Source: Anisodus tanguticus
Taxonomy: Eukaryota > Streptophyta > Magnoliopsida > Solanales > Solanaceae
Assembly: GCA_034509755.1 (NCBI GenBank)
Contig: CM067547.1
Coordinates: 49,440,859-49,504,858, forward strand
Length of the DNA: 64,000 nt
Direction: 5' to 3'
Positions 33,832 to 45,439 of this stretch are shown here, piece by piece. Both the position numbers and the translations under genes were made by a program. How positions within the stretch are numbered: the stretch's first letter is position 1; each line of letters begins with the position of its first letter. Under the pieces are notes generated by a model. The model was not told the DNA's origin. It saw only the letters and a list, made by a program, of their open reading frames with translations, and did not search any database.

Positions 33832-34791
33832 CAGGGATGGCAATGGATCGGATCTGGACCGAATCCTACTAGATCCAGATTCAGATCCAGATCCATTTTT
33901 CATACCTGGATCCAGATCCGGATCCATATTCATCGGGTCCATAAAAATCAAATTCAAATCCGGACCCATCGGGTCCACGGATCGGATATGGATCTACACG
34001 TAAAATTTTTTGGCTTGAATAATATTCCCACATGTTGAAACTTTTATGACAAAATGAAACGCAATCTGATTGAAAAAAATGATTGAGTTCATTCAATCAA
34101 CCTACACAAACATGACACCATTCTTCCAAATTACTGAACAAAGTTTTAGCATCACAAGAAAATAAAGACGATTGACTTCATTAGTGATGCTGAACATGTT
34201 GCAACTTTGAGCTAATTTTTGGAGGCTTTAGTGATGCTCCACTTGTAGTTCTACTGACTGACTTCATTAAACAACATAAAACAATGTCAGTCATATATCA
34301 AAAGTCCCAAAAAAAAATTCCTGATCAAACAAATGAGAGAAAGATACTTAAAGCTTACGGCTAGCAGATTCAAGAAAGGAAAATTTAAAGAAGAGTGATA
34401 ATTTTTTCTTTTTATAGAAATGAAAATACGGAAAACTGCAGAGAGCATATACGTAAAATAAATGAAACTTCAAAGACAAATTACATGGTTGTGTGACTTG
34501 TGTCTTATCCTAGTTCAACTCTTTACCCAATACATAAATTATGGGGAAAAAATTTAAAAATATTTATAAAATTACATTCTAGGTTATAGATATATTTAAA
34601 TAAAAAATGGATCCACGGATCGGATCTAGACCGGATACGGATCAGATCTGGATCGGATACGGATCTCAAATACAAGATCCAGATCCGATCCGTCAGAAAC
34701 GGATCCGGATCCGTCATATCCAAATTTTGAAAATTCATATTCGATAAAATGAATATAGATCCACCGGGTCCAAGATCCATTATCATCTCTA
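33832..34791. mobile_element. Non-autonomous hAT element A, TSD attcttac
   Basis: 960 bp, flanked by the perfect 8-mer ATTCTTAC at 33824-33831 and 34792-34799. Termini are CAGGGATGGCAATGGATC at the left and, inverted, TAGAGATGATAATGGATC at the right. Dense GGATC/GATCCGGATC repeats fill the 160-190 bp inside each end, possible transposase-binding arrays. The interior is AT-rich and noncoding. TIR (CAGGGATG) and 8-bp TSD fit hAT. Confidence 0.92.
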
Positions 34792-34809
34792 ATTCTTACT
34801 CATCCACAG

Positions 34810-34960
34810 GACACTACTGCTGATTGTACTACTAGGTCCGGTGCACTTTCATCACATGGGATTCCTTCATTTGAATGGGACCCACAATGTCCACCAATAA
34901 TTGATAATTCCTCTTAATCCTTTCTGTACTCCTGCTGGCAACACTTGCCTCTATAACTCA
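34810..34960 (+). repeat. Diverged duplicate of the DUF538 gene upstream region
   Basis: GGGACCCACAATG.CCACCAATAATTGATAATT and CTGTACTCCTGCTGGCAACA recur at 40895-41042, just upstream of the DUF538 gene at 41192. The match stops at CTTGCCTCT; no coding exon follows here. Confidence 0.85.
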
Positions 34961-35358
34961 ATTCATACTCGTTCAATTTTTCTCGCATATAAATCAAATC
35001 ATATAAAGTTATTATAATTAAATAGTAATGAATATAACAAAATAAATACGATAATAATTCTATTAGCAAACAAATATTTTGTGGTTAAAATAAAGAATTG
35101 AATTCGATTTTCTCGCCTATTTACTATGGTGATCATGTATGGGTGTTGAAGATTGACCAATGTTGGAAGGATCAACAGAATACGCGATGGATTTTTCCTG
35201 AAAGTTTCCAACGAAAATACTGATTTTTCATTCTCTATCGAATAGATCATAACTATTATTCTTTTTTAATAAAAATTTGTTATTAACCAAATTTTGAACA
35301 CTTGAACTTGCTTGGATTATATCTTGACAAATACAAGTAGGCCGACGAGTAATGACAC
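34961..35358. other. AT-rich spacer before copia element 4
   Basis: No gene seen; short open frames on both strands have no signature. Confidence 0.45.
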
Positions 35359-35549
35359 TGATAGAATACATGATAATATATTATTTTGGTATAATTAGTG
35401 ATTATGTATATCTATAATTAGTGTAGCAATCTTTTATATTAGTTAGGTAAATATTTAATTTCCGCAATTATAGCCTACAATTACTATTGTATATCATGTA
35501 TATAAACATTTTACATTAATGAAAATGATCGGGGGATTATTCTCTTTCA
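35359..35549 (+). repeat. 5' LTR of copia element 4
   Basis: TGATAGAATACATG..TTCTCTTTCA, 191 bp, followed by PBS TGGTATCAGC. Shares TATTATTTTGGTATAATTAG and AATGAAAATGATCGGGGG with 40139-40332. Confidence 0.87.
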
Positions 35550-35692
35550 TGGTATCAGCAATCTAGGGCAAACTTTTCCTTCTCCAAAAATATAACCTTT
35601 CTGCCGCCCTACTCAACCTTGGTCGTCGGTTGTCCCTCCCTCATCCCTTCAATTTTTTTCCGAAACCCTAATTCTCCTATTGTTCTTCCATC

Positions 35693-36964
35693 ATGTCTAC
35701 CACAAAGAACATATTTCATCTTGCCCTTGCAATCTCCAATATCAAGAACAACATTCCTATCGTTCTTGAGATTGAAAACGTCTAATAAGTGACATGGGCA
35801 GAACTAGTTAAAATTCACGAGGTCTAATAGAGTCTTCCATCACATCGTCAAACCGGAAAAGTCAAGGAGAATGTGCCTTCCACCGATGATGAAATAGAGT
35901 TGTGGGCAACTCTGGATGCTACAGTGCTCCAATGAATTTATTCCACCATCTCTACGGACCTCTTACAGACAATAATCAAACCCGACGCCGCGACAATGGA
36001 AGCTTGGAATAGGTTGCGTGATATATTCCAAGATAACAAAAATTCCCGTGTCATGACCCTTGAGCAATAATTCTCCCACATAAATATGGAGGATTTTCTG
36101 AATGCCTCAGTCTATTGTCAAAGGCTCAAGGAGTTGTCGGATCAACTCAAAAATGTTGGAGCGCCAGTCACGAATGATCATCTAGTTCTTCAGATGGTTG
36201 CAGGACTCTCTGAGGCATATAATGGGGTTGGAACTCTTCTTCGCCAAAGCAATCCTTTCTCACCGTTCTACCAGGCACGTTCCATGCTCACCTTAGAAGA
36301 AGTCGGATTGACTAAAAAGGCGGCTATCGGAGCCAATTCTGCCATGATGGTGGCCACGTCTTGTGAAACTGATGACTCTCAATCGTTCTTCGAAAATTAT
36401 GGTCAAAACCGCATTAACGGGGGTGGCAAAAAGGGTCAAAACAGTGGAAAAAATCTCGATGGCGGACGTGGCGGTGGTCGCGGCGGCAACGACAACGACA
36501 TTGGCGGACGAGCAGCCGACAGTAGCGGTCAGCAGGGGACTAGGCTACTGAACACCTGGCAGCAGGCTTGGGCCGTTGGGCAGTGGCCCTGGGCCCAGCC
36601 TTGGGCCAATGGGCAGTGGCTCATGTCGCCCTGCCCAAATCCAATTCCAGTTTCAAATTTGGCCAGGCCCAATGGACAGGAGAGGCAGCAACAGCCTGGG
36701 CCTCGCAATTACATAGCCTGGCAGCAGCATGGCCTGCTTGAGCCTCGGCCACAACAGGCCTTCGCTGTTGCAGGCCCAGCAGCAGCAGCCTCGACCCACA
36801 TGGATATCGAGGCAACAATGCATACACTTAGGATAAATCCTCTGAATGCAAATTGGTACATGGACACCGGTGCTACTTCACACATGACGTCCGCACCAGG
36901 TAATCTCTCGTCTTATTTCAATTTGAGCAAAAATCATAGCATACTTGTTGATAATGGTAATTGA
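35693..36964 (+). pseudogene. copia gag and protease, broken
   Basis: The start at 35693 (MSTTKNIFHLALAISNIKNN) stops after about 30 codons. Later frames carry the gag domain. The open piece 36086-36964 reads QRLKELSDQLKNVGAPVTND, VAGLSEAYNGVGTLLRQSNP, a Gly-rich GGRGGGRGGND tail, a Gln/Trp/Pro-rich stretch, and the protease NWYMDTGATSHMTS with an intact DTG. Confidence 0.83.
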
Positions 36965-37021
36965 ATTCCAAATCGTGGTTATGGTCACACAAATTTATGT
37001 CCCCTGGACCAACCTTTAGCA

Positions 37022-38120
37022 TTGAAAAATGTCATTCATGCTCCTCACTTAATTAAAAATTTGGTGTCTGTTTGGAAATTTACAACTGATAATTGGGTTT
37101 CTATTGACTTTGACCCTTTTGAATTTTCTGTGAAGGATTTCTCGATGGGGATACCTCTAATGAGATGTGATAGTCGGTGCGAGCTCTATCCCATCACCAC
37201 CACCACCACCACTAAACAAGCCACATTATCAACGTTTGTCGCCTTAGCACCTTCCTTATGGCATGCACGTTTTGGTCATCCGGGAGCGTCTGTTCTTTCA
37301 TCTCTTAAAAATAATAAATTTATTGAGTGTAATAGTTCGTGTAGTACTAATGCTTATCCTTCTTGTTCGCTTGGGAAACATGTTAAATTGTTGTTTGTTG
37401 CCTCCAATTCTAGTACTTTGTTGCCATTTGATATTATTCATAATGATTTGTGGACATCTCATGTTTTGAGCTCTTTGGGCCACCGTTATTATGTGTTATT
37501 TTTGGATGATTATTCTAATTTTTTGTGGATATTTCCGTTATCTAAAAGGTCTCAAGTTTATTCCACGTTTCTATCATTTAGAGCATTCATCCGTACCCAA
37601 TTTGAATGAAAAATTTAAAACATTCAATGTGATAATGGAAGGGAATTTGATAATGAGACATTTAGAGATTTTTATAAGGTTAATGATATATCTTTCCAGT
37701 TTTCTTGTCCACATACATCCTCACAAAAATGGGAAAGCCGAGAGAAAAATACGCACTATTAATAATATTGTTCGGACATTACTAGCCCATGCTTCATTAC
37801 CACCTTCATTTTGGCACCATGCATTACAAATGACTACTTACCTTCTTAACATACTCCCTAGCAAAGGATTAGCGTACCAATCTCCACTCAAAATTATTTA
37901 TCACAAAGATTTGTCGTATTCTCATATTAGGGTGTCTGGGTGTTTATGCTATCCTCCTTTTTCCTCCACTACAATAAATAAACTACAAGCCCGCTCTACC
38001 GCTTGTGTGTTTTTGGGTTATCCGTCTAATCATCGTGGTTACAAATTTTATGAATTATCCTCTAATAAAATCATAATTAGTCGCCATGTCATTTTTTATG
38101 AAACTCACTTTCTGTTTGCT
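37022..38120 (+). pseudogene. copia pre-integrase and integrase, frameshifted
   Basis: 37022-37609 gives LKNVIHAPHLIKNLVSVWKF-like text, the pre-integrase LWHARFGHPGASVLSSL and the integrase start HNDLWTSHVLSSLGHRYYVL. A stop at 37607 and a shift follow. The second frame (37491-38459) gives NGKAERKIRTINNIVRTLLA with the catalytic Glu and CVFLGYPSNHRGYKFYELSS. The expected first Asp position reads HNDLW. Confidence 0.85.
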
Positions 38121-38640
38121 AAGTTGTATAATTCAGTGTCTAATTCTTATAATTTTCTAGATGATGGGCTCTCACCGTATGTGGTCCACCATTTGGTTCG
38201 GCCCACATCTCGGGATTTGGACCAGCAGACATCGGCAGACCCAATATTTACTTGCCCAGAACCTTCCCGTCATCAAATTCGGTCAGCATGCCCATTGTCT
38301 GTTGGCCCAGCTCATACCATCATCGAGTCACTGCTAGCAAACCCACTGTCTGCTTGCCTAAATTCCGCCTTCCCTGATTTTCAGCCTGCATGCCCACTAC
38401 TTGCTGGCCCAATTCAGTCCATCCATCACCAACCTAATGTGATCCCAACCCGAATCTAGTCTGACACCATATCTCCTGGAGTGGGCTAACCTACATCGTC
38501 TACTTCTATACAACCCATTATCACTCCATGACAGGGGCCTGTTACTCGTAGCCAACGAGCCATTTTTAAACCAAAGCACCAGTTTAATCTCAACTCTAAT
38601 GGTATTAAATCCCCCTACCACGTAACCCCGTGTATGCCCT
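38121..38640 (+). pseudogene. copia integrase-RT linker
   Basis: Ser/Pro/His-rich coding between integrase and RT (PTSRDLDQQTSADPIFTCPE, repeated CPLSVGPAHT / CPLLAGPIQS) with repeated TGCCCA..GGCCCA text. It ends near 38590 with the KPKHQFNLNSN-like RT leader. Confidence 0.65.
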
Positions 38641-40136
38641 TCGCGACCCAAATTGTAAAATAGTCATGGATGACGAATATAATGCTCTTATTGAAAATAA
38701 TACATGGGAGTTGGTGCCCCATTCACCCGGTGTTAATGTGATTCATTCTATGTAGATTTTTACTCATAAGAAAAAATCTGATGGTTCTTTTGAGAGGCAT
38801 AAGGTCTGTCTTGTAGGTGATGGCAAAATTCAATAGGTTGGCATGAATTGTGGAGAGACATTTAGTCTGGTGGTCAAACTGGCAACTATTCACACTGTTC
38901 TCAGTCTAGCACTCTCAAAATCATGGCTCATTCATCAACTGGACGTGAAAAATGCGTTCTTACATGGTGAACTCAAGGAAACGGTATACATGCCTCAACT
39001 CTTGGGTTTAGGGCCCCATTCATCCTAATCATGTATGCTTGCTGAAAAGTCTTTATATGAGCTAAAACAAGCTCATCGGGCCTGGTACAAAAGATTTGCA
39101 GATTATGTGTCTACTCTTGGGTTTTCGCACAACCGGTCTGATCATTCTCTATTCATCTATCATCACGGTACTTCTATGACATGTATTTTGTTATATGTGG
39201 ATGATATTATATTACTTCTTCGTTTGACAAACTGCGCAAGTCTATCATATCTCTTCTCAGCTCAGAATTTGCTATGAAAGACTTGGAGCAATTGAGCTAT
39301 TTTTTTGGTATAGTTGTCACTCGTCATGCATGTGGTCTCTTTCTATCCCAAAGAAAGCATGCAACAAAGATTATTGAACGGGCTGACATGTCATCATGTA
39401 AGTCATCTCCTACTCCGTTTGACACTAAACCGAAGCTGAGTGCTATTTCTAGCACACTGTATGAGGATCCCTCCCACTATTAGAGTCTTGCGGGGGCTCT
39501 TCAGTATCTTACGTTTACGAGGCTTGATGCAACAAGTGTGTTTATTTATGCATAATCTGAGGGAAGAACACATGCATGCTCTCAAACGCATTGTGCGTTA
39601 CATTCAGGGCACTCTTGATTATGGTTTACACTTATAACCATCATCGGTATCTACTCTCATGTCTTATACATATGCTGATTGTGGTGGATGTTCTAGATAC
39701 CAATCGTTCGACATCTGGTTATTGTATGTTTGTGTGATAACTTAGTCTCTTAGTCGGCTAAACACCAGGCCACTTTGTCGTGTTCCAGTGCGGAAGCCGA
39801 ATATCGAAGGGTAGCCAATATGGTGTCTAAGTCCTGTTGGTTGCGTAACCTCCTCTTAGAGCTTCATTTTCCTATTCAAAAAGCTACCTTGGTCTACTGT
39901 GATAATGTTAGTGCGATATATCTCTCGGGGAATCCTGTTCAACATTAGCGCACTAACACATATCGAGATGGATATTCACTTTGTTCACGAAAAGGTAACT
40001 CGTGGACAAGTACGTGTCTTGCATGTCCCCTCACGTTATCAAGTTGCTGACATATTTACTAAGGGTCTTTCCTTAGTTCTGTTTGAAGATTTTAGGGACA
40101 ATCTCAGCATACGACGACCGCCCGCTACGACTGCGG
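38640..40136 (+). pseudogene. copia reverse transcriptase-RNase H, broken
   Basis: Pieces in order: MNCGETFSLVVKLATIHTVL and IHQLDVKNAFLHGELKETVY (38843-39028), SLYELKQAHRAWYKRFADYV with YVDD at 39194-39205 (39035-39277), LEQLSYFFGIVVTRH (39274-39483), RIVRYIQGTLDYGLHL (to 39637). The RNase H end (IEMDIHFVHEKVTRGQVRVL, YQVADIFTKGLSLVLFEDFR) reaches to about 40130. There are several stops, including TAG at 39481. Confidence 0.87.
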
Positions 40137-40138
40137 GG

Positions 40139-40332
40139 TGCGATAGAATATATGGCAATATATTATTTTGGTATAATTAGTGATTGTGTATATCTGTAAT
40201 TAGTGTAGCAATCTTTTATATTCGTTAGATAAATATTTAATTTCCGTAAATATAGCCTAGAATTACTATTATATATCATGTATATAAACTATTTACATTA
40301 ATGAAAATGATCGGGGGAATTATTCTCTTTCA
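40139..40332 (+). repeat. 3' LTR of copia element 4
   Basis: TGCGATAGAATATATGG..TTCTCTTTCA, 194 bp, directly after the polypurine tract GCGGGG. About a dozen differences from the 5' LTR. Confidence 0.87.
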
Positions 40333-41191
40333 ACATGTATTTATTAGTAAAAACTTAACAAGGCAGTGTGTTTTGACAGCACCATTTTACATGTACTCGT
40401 CGTTTTAAATTTTTTGTACGTATCCCAATTCAGACAGGCAATGTCTAACGTAAGGTTTGACAAAATTAAACTTCAGATACAGTGTATAAAGTAATATCTT
40501 GTTGAACTTCAGTTATTTTTGCCTCACTTCAGCTATTTTTGTCTGAAGTTCATGCAAATATAGCTAAAATTCAAACAAAAATGATTGAAGTCATATAAAA
40601 TTGACTGAACTTCAATCATATATGGTTGAAGTTCATGCAGAAAAGGACTGAACTTTAGCTATATATAACTGAAGTTCAAGCAAATATAGTTGAAGAAGGC
40701 GTAAAAGACTGAACTATAATCATATTTGACTGAACTTCAATCATATAAAATTTCACACATTGCATCTGAAGTTGTTCGAAGCATGTACACGTGCCATTTT
40801 ATTTAAAAGTTGGCACAAATTAAATGACGGTATCAAAATCCCATATATGTGCACTTTCTCCCCTTCATTAGTATGGCGTAAATACTATAAATATGTTTCT
40901 TACCGATGATTGTACAACTAGCTCCAGCGCACTTCACCACATGGGAAATATACCCTTTTTAAAGGGACCCACAATGACCACCAATAATTGATAATTTTCG
41001 TAATCCCCTCTGTACTCCTGCTGGCAACACTTGCCTCTAAGCTTCTCCTTGTTCTTCATATGTTCTTATTCTCCTCCACCATCATTTTCATTTTTTTCCA
41101 AAAACAATAAAAATAAATTAAATCCCCAAAACCCAAATCTTTCTTTCTCTCTATGCCCCAAAAAAACCAATTTTTTTTTGGTAACACCAAG
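40333..41191. promoter_or_regulatory. Upstream region of the DUF538 gene with GAAGTTCA repeats
   Basis: About 40500-40760 is packed with alternating CTGAACTTCA and TGAAGTTCA words in both orientations, spaced by ATATAGCT-like text, able to fold on itself. A TATA-like CTATAAATAT lies at 40885-40894. The 40895-41042 block is the one duplicated at 34810-34960. The leader before the ATG is CT-rich. Confidence 0.55.
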
Positions 41192-43106
41192 ATGCTTCAT
41201 AATCTTGTTATATTTACATTTTTTCTATGTTCTTTATGTCTATTGAGTGAAGCAAATTCATCTGTATATGAAGTACTTAAATCCCATGGATTACCAATGG
41301 GATTACTACCAAAGGGTGTGAGGAATTTTACATTAGACAACTCTGGTAAATTTGTGGTTCATTTAGATCAACCATGTAATTCAAAATTTGAGAAAAAAGA
41401 AAATGAATTACACTATGAAATAAATGTGTCAGGGACTTTGAGTTATGGTCATATTGATTTAATTACTGGGATATCAGCTAAAGATTTGTTTTTGTGGTTT
41501 CAAGTGAAGAAAATATATGTGTCATCATCAAGTTCTGGTGTGATTTACTTTGATGTTGGAGTTGTTTCTAAGCAGTTTTCATTGTCTTCATTTGATAATC
41601 CTAAGGAATGTACTGCTGTTCAGGTTGCTATAGATCTTGAAGATGATGATGATGGCAACTACTCTAAGGTCTTGTTTTTTTCATGATTGGTTTTTTTTAA
41701 GTACTAAGTAATATTTTTTTGTTTATTTGGGAATTATTAATTCGTCGAGAAGCAAATTGAAAATTGTTGTGTGAATGAATAGATATTTATAGCCCGATTA
41801 ATCTGGATTCATGCCTGCGTAGTACTAGTACCCTACACTACAAAAAGACTGGAATTAGTTGTGAACTTTGTCGCTAATCTGTTGCTAAATTGCTTGTATC
41901 TAACAAATATTTTGATAATCCGTCGCTAAATGAGATAAGCATCGGATTTTGTTGTTTACCTACAGAATTTGTCTGTTGCTAATTCATGTCCTTATGGTAG
42001 TGTTATTAGGAGTTTTTGAGTTCTATTTACTTCTCTAGATTCTATGAATCGATATCTATACATTAAGTCCGACTAAGCTGGATTCGCGTCAGTATAGTAC
42101 TCCGTATTAGGAGTTTTCGAGTTGACTGTTTGCTTCTCAAAAATGAGTATTTGAACTGAAACGATTTGAAGGTTCCTATAGGTCCATATGATGATTAGGA
42201 CTTGTTTGGATGGTTTTGGTTGAGGGGTTCGGGAGCTAAAAACCAATTTTATAGTCAACTTGTGGATTGAGGATTAGGAATTGGTCGATATGAGAAGAAA
42301 ATTGTTGTGTGAGTGAACCAATATACTATTAAACCTCTTTATAATGGTGTTGTTTGCCCGGATATTTAATGGTTGCTATAGTGCAATGTTGTTTTAGAGA
42401 ACATATAACATAACATAACATAACATGAAAGATTGGTTCCACTGAAAACTTAGCTGTTATAGTGAAATGTTTTTATAGAGTATGAATGTTATAGAGAGGT
42501 CTATTAGGAGTTTTTGAGTTGACTATTTGCTTCTCAAGATTCTATGATTAATAGGGACAAATTATTGAGTATTAGAAATTAAAATGATTTTGTAGTCAAC
42601 TTCTTGGATTGAGGATGTCATTTGGTTACAAGATCTGAAATTTAGTTCTTGATGGATGGTCAATCCAATATTGGTTATTTTAGTTCTGTTCTAAATCTGT
42701 ATGATTTCTTGAAATGCTTTTTTGGGTTTATGTTCATTTGTTGATTAAAGCTGAAAAATTCTATCTTTAAACATATAGAGAATGTTCCAAGATTGTAACT
42801 TTTTGTGCTATTTGTAACTTTTCCGAGATTTCATGAACTTATAATATTTTTCTCTTTGTTTCTGTCAACATTATGCATAATGTGCTATAAGTAGTAATAC
42901 AAGATTTAGCTCTTCTGCATTTTGAAGTTCCTTTGCTTGTCAAATTGTTTCCATGTTTCTTACTACTTTTGTTGTTGACACCAATTAGTTTGGAATTGAT
43001 TCGTAATTGATCGATTGGTTTTTTTAAATGTGAGCAGAATCTATCCAGGAAGATTCAATACAAGCTTGATCATCAGGGGAAGAATATTGGCAGTGCTGTT
43101 TTGTAG
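41192..43106 (+). CDS. DUF538-family protein, two exons, with signal peptide
   Basis: Exon 1 is 41192-41668 (159 codons), exon 2 is 43038-43106 (22 codons plus TAG). The donor is AAG|GTCTTG and the acceptor GAGCAG|AAT. I chose the ATG at 41192 rather than the in-frame one at 41153 because it starts a clear signal peptide (MLHNLVIFTFFLCSLCLLSE, cleavage about residue 21). The body has the DUF538 signature VYEVLKSHGLPMGLLPKGV, then FTLDNSGKFVVHLDQPC, IDLITGISAKDLFLWFQVK, YFDVGVVSKQFSLSSFDNP and a DDDDG stretch. Exon 2 gives NLSRKIQYKLDHQGKNIGSA. DUF538 proteins are small plant proteins of poorly known biochemistry (the family includes SVB, which affects trichomes). A secretory or endomembrane location is inferred. 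If exon 1 is not spliced, the frame ends 5 codons later at 41686. Confidence 0.88.
41836..42002. mobile_element. Small CACTA-type MITE in the DUF538 intron
   Basis: 167 bp beginning CACTACAAAAAGACTGGAA and ending CTTATGGTAGTG. Interior has GTCGCTAAT / CGTCGCTAAAT words typical of CACTA sub-terminal repeats. Flanking trinucleotides are CTA and TTA (two of three bases match). Confidence 0.7.
42330..42503. mobile_element. MITE in the DUF538 intron (AAACCTCTTTATAA ends)
   Basis: The left end AAACCTCTTTATAA mirrors the right end TTATAGAGAGGTCT, with ATT on both sides. The interior repeats GCTATAGTG / GTTATAGTG and holds (ATAAC)n at about 42404-42428. It resembles a widespread Solanaceae MITE. Related text (CTATAACAACATTTCACTATAGC) recurs at about 43800-43890. 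Confidence 0.65.
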
Positions 43107-45431
43107 AATATGCAGGTCAAAAATTTGGTTACAGAATTGCACATAGCTCAATCAAAGTTGTTGGTTGTTCTGTCATTCCTTGTATGAAAAATGTCTGCAG
43201 AGAGTTTAAGTCTTTGGTTGGAACAAATTGTGCTATACTGGTTTGCTGAGTCTGCTAAAGACAGACGCGAATTCAGAATCTAGAGTCAGTAAAGTCGGAA
43301 TCGAATATTAGAAATTGGAATCAAGGAGGTAAAAGCAAGAGAGTGATGCCAATTGCCAAGGGCATCTTTGGGGGTTATAGGGATATAGGTTCATCTGCTC
43401 AAAATGTGAAATTTCTTTCTCAGATAAGGTTTGTTTCTTTTGTTGGATTCATTTATGGACATAGTCATAAATTATCACTTTTTGTAGTTGGAGATATAGA
43501 ATATGAAATAATGAAATAAATTTGCATTTTTTCTTTCTTGTAACTGTTTCTTGTCTTTGTATTTTGACAGTGGTTTTGCTTTAAATAGGGGGGTTGACTG
43601 CTGCTAATATGCATTAACTCATTCTTAAGTTGGCGGAATTAAAAGGAAGTAAATCATATAAATCAGATATTTATATAATACTTACTAAACTTAGATTTAA
43701 TCAACAAATGAAAAAGGTTTTGCTGGCTATGCTTATATGGATAAAGAACAGGTTCTGGTTTGTAGTGCAGAAAAGGTGGTCCAAAAAAATACATACTATT
43801 TCACTATAACAACCATATTTTCTGTGAAATCAATCTTTCTTGTTATGTTATATTATTATATTTTCTATAACAACATTTCACTATAGCAATCAAAACATAC
43901 CAGTTGACTGTACGTTCATTTTATTTTTTACACTCCTTGCGCGTACCTCAACTATTACTTGCTACCTCTTACTAGTACATGTACTAAGTCGTACCTCAAC
44001 TATCTCACATGATACTTGCTACCTTTTACTAGTAGATGTACTAAGTAACTTCATCCAACAAGGCTCCGGCGAATGTGTGAAAATCATTTACTGTTTTTTT
44101 TTTGTCTTGATTGGAATTTAAATTTATTTCCGATGATTTTTATCTCATTTCATTGACGGCTAGATTAGAGATCACAAATTTGTTGAATTTTTTTTTTTTT
44201 GCAAGGGGACAAACTTTCATGCTCTTTCTCACACAAAAACAAAATTAGGGAGAGACTAGACAGATAGCCTAAATTTTTCAGTGGAATGAGGCACATTTCA
44301 TGAAAGGTTGGAATCTGTATAATTGGTTATGTGGCCTAAAGACTTTTTATGCATGTGTAGGATGTGCAAGTTAAAAAGAAACTTTGTCTTTTGCTGTTGT
44401 AAATTGAAAGGGGTGTAATTTGCCAGTGTGGTTTTCCACTTCCATTAGTATCTTTCATCTGTCAAAACTCAAAAGTTGTTATGGCAACAGAAAAGTGAGC
44501 ACCAACTTTTCTCCAATGCACATTTGGTCACAGCAACCATACCTTGTTTTTATTTTTATTGAAGTTCGACTAAATGTGAATTTGTACTAAAAAAGCGGTC
44601 TCTAATAAAGACAACTTCATATGTATTGGAGCCGACTAAATGTACATTCATGTCAAAAAAGTGTTTCTTAACAAAGACAGTTTTAAACACAAAACTCAAA
44701 TCCCAGACGTGTTCAAGATGAACACCAACTTTTTTCCAATGCACATTTGATCACAGCAAGCCATGCTTTATTGGTATTATACCCCACTCTGTTTAGGCTT
44801 AAGTGCATTTGCCTTGGTAACTTAACATGGCCAAGATAAACATGATAGATCTATTTAAAGAGAAATATCTAGATAACTTATTTATGAGTTAAAAGTTATT
44901 AAAGTAAGGAATTTTTATATCTAATATCATCAGATTTTTTTTACTTGTTGTAGCATGTAATTTATCTTATTTTCAATATTGCATATCTACATTTTAAGAA
45001 GGTTCACCTGTAAATATCACTTAGGTGATCTAATAGTATAAAAAATTATTTACTTACGGTGTATATAGCTTAATTCTCAATCTGTTTACACACAACTTGA
45101 CTATTTTTATTATATATTTATTATATTTAATCAATCTAAGTATTGAGTAACTTTGTCTTTCAAAACTTATGCTGATGAAGAATCACTTAGTAGCATTTTT
45201 TTTTTACTTTTACAGGGATTTGAATCCTGACCTTCCATAGACCTGCACTTGATGTTTACTCCACATCACCTTAATTTATCATGGTTAAGAAATAAATCAA
45301 GATTAAACGTGTAATAATTAATTATGATTTAAAGATAATATAGTACGTACGGGTACATATTAGGTATTCATTGAATAGATATAAATACCTATAGTACTAT
45401 ACTATATTCGATGGTCTTCATATATTTGACC
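43107..45431. other. Region downstream of the DUF538 gene, no further gene
   Basis: Probable 3' UTR runs on from 43107. A diverged direct repeat is present: CACCAACTTTTCTCCAATGC at about 44500 and CACCAACTTTTTTCCAATGC at about 44724, and GACTAAATGTGAATTTGTAC at about 44570 against GACTAAATGTACATTCATGT at about 44633. Otherwise AT-rich and noncoding. Confidence 0.5.
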
Positions 45432-45439
45432 ATAGTGGC

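Larger units (their letters stand above)
35359..40332 (+). mobile_element. Full-length degenerate Ty1/copia element (plus strand)
   Basis: 4.97 kb. LTRs are 35359-35549 and 40139-40332, followed by the PBS TGGTATCAGC at 35550 and preceded by the PPT CTGCGGGG at 40131-40138. Order is gag, protease, integrase, RT, RNase H. Its coding sequence is close to the element at 26802-31877 (SIRRPPATTAG versus RRPPAMTAG at the RNase H end), yet the LTRs are unlike. Flanks GACAC and ACATG do not match, so the TSD is lost or an end is altered. Confidence 0.88.

Noticed and set aside
33832..34791. GGATC-rich stretches as satellite DNA or a CRISPR-like array
   Set aside because: They are confined to the sub-termini of elements with TIRs and 8-bp TSDs; spacing is irregular and the DNA is eukaryotic.
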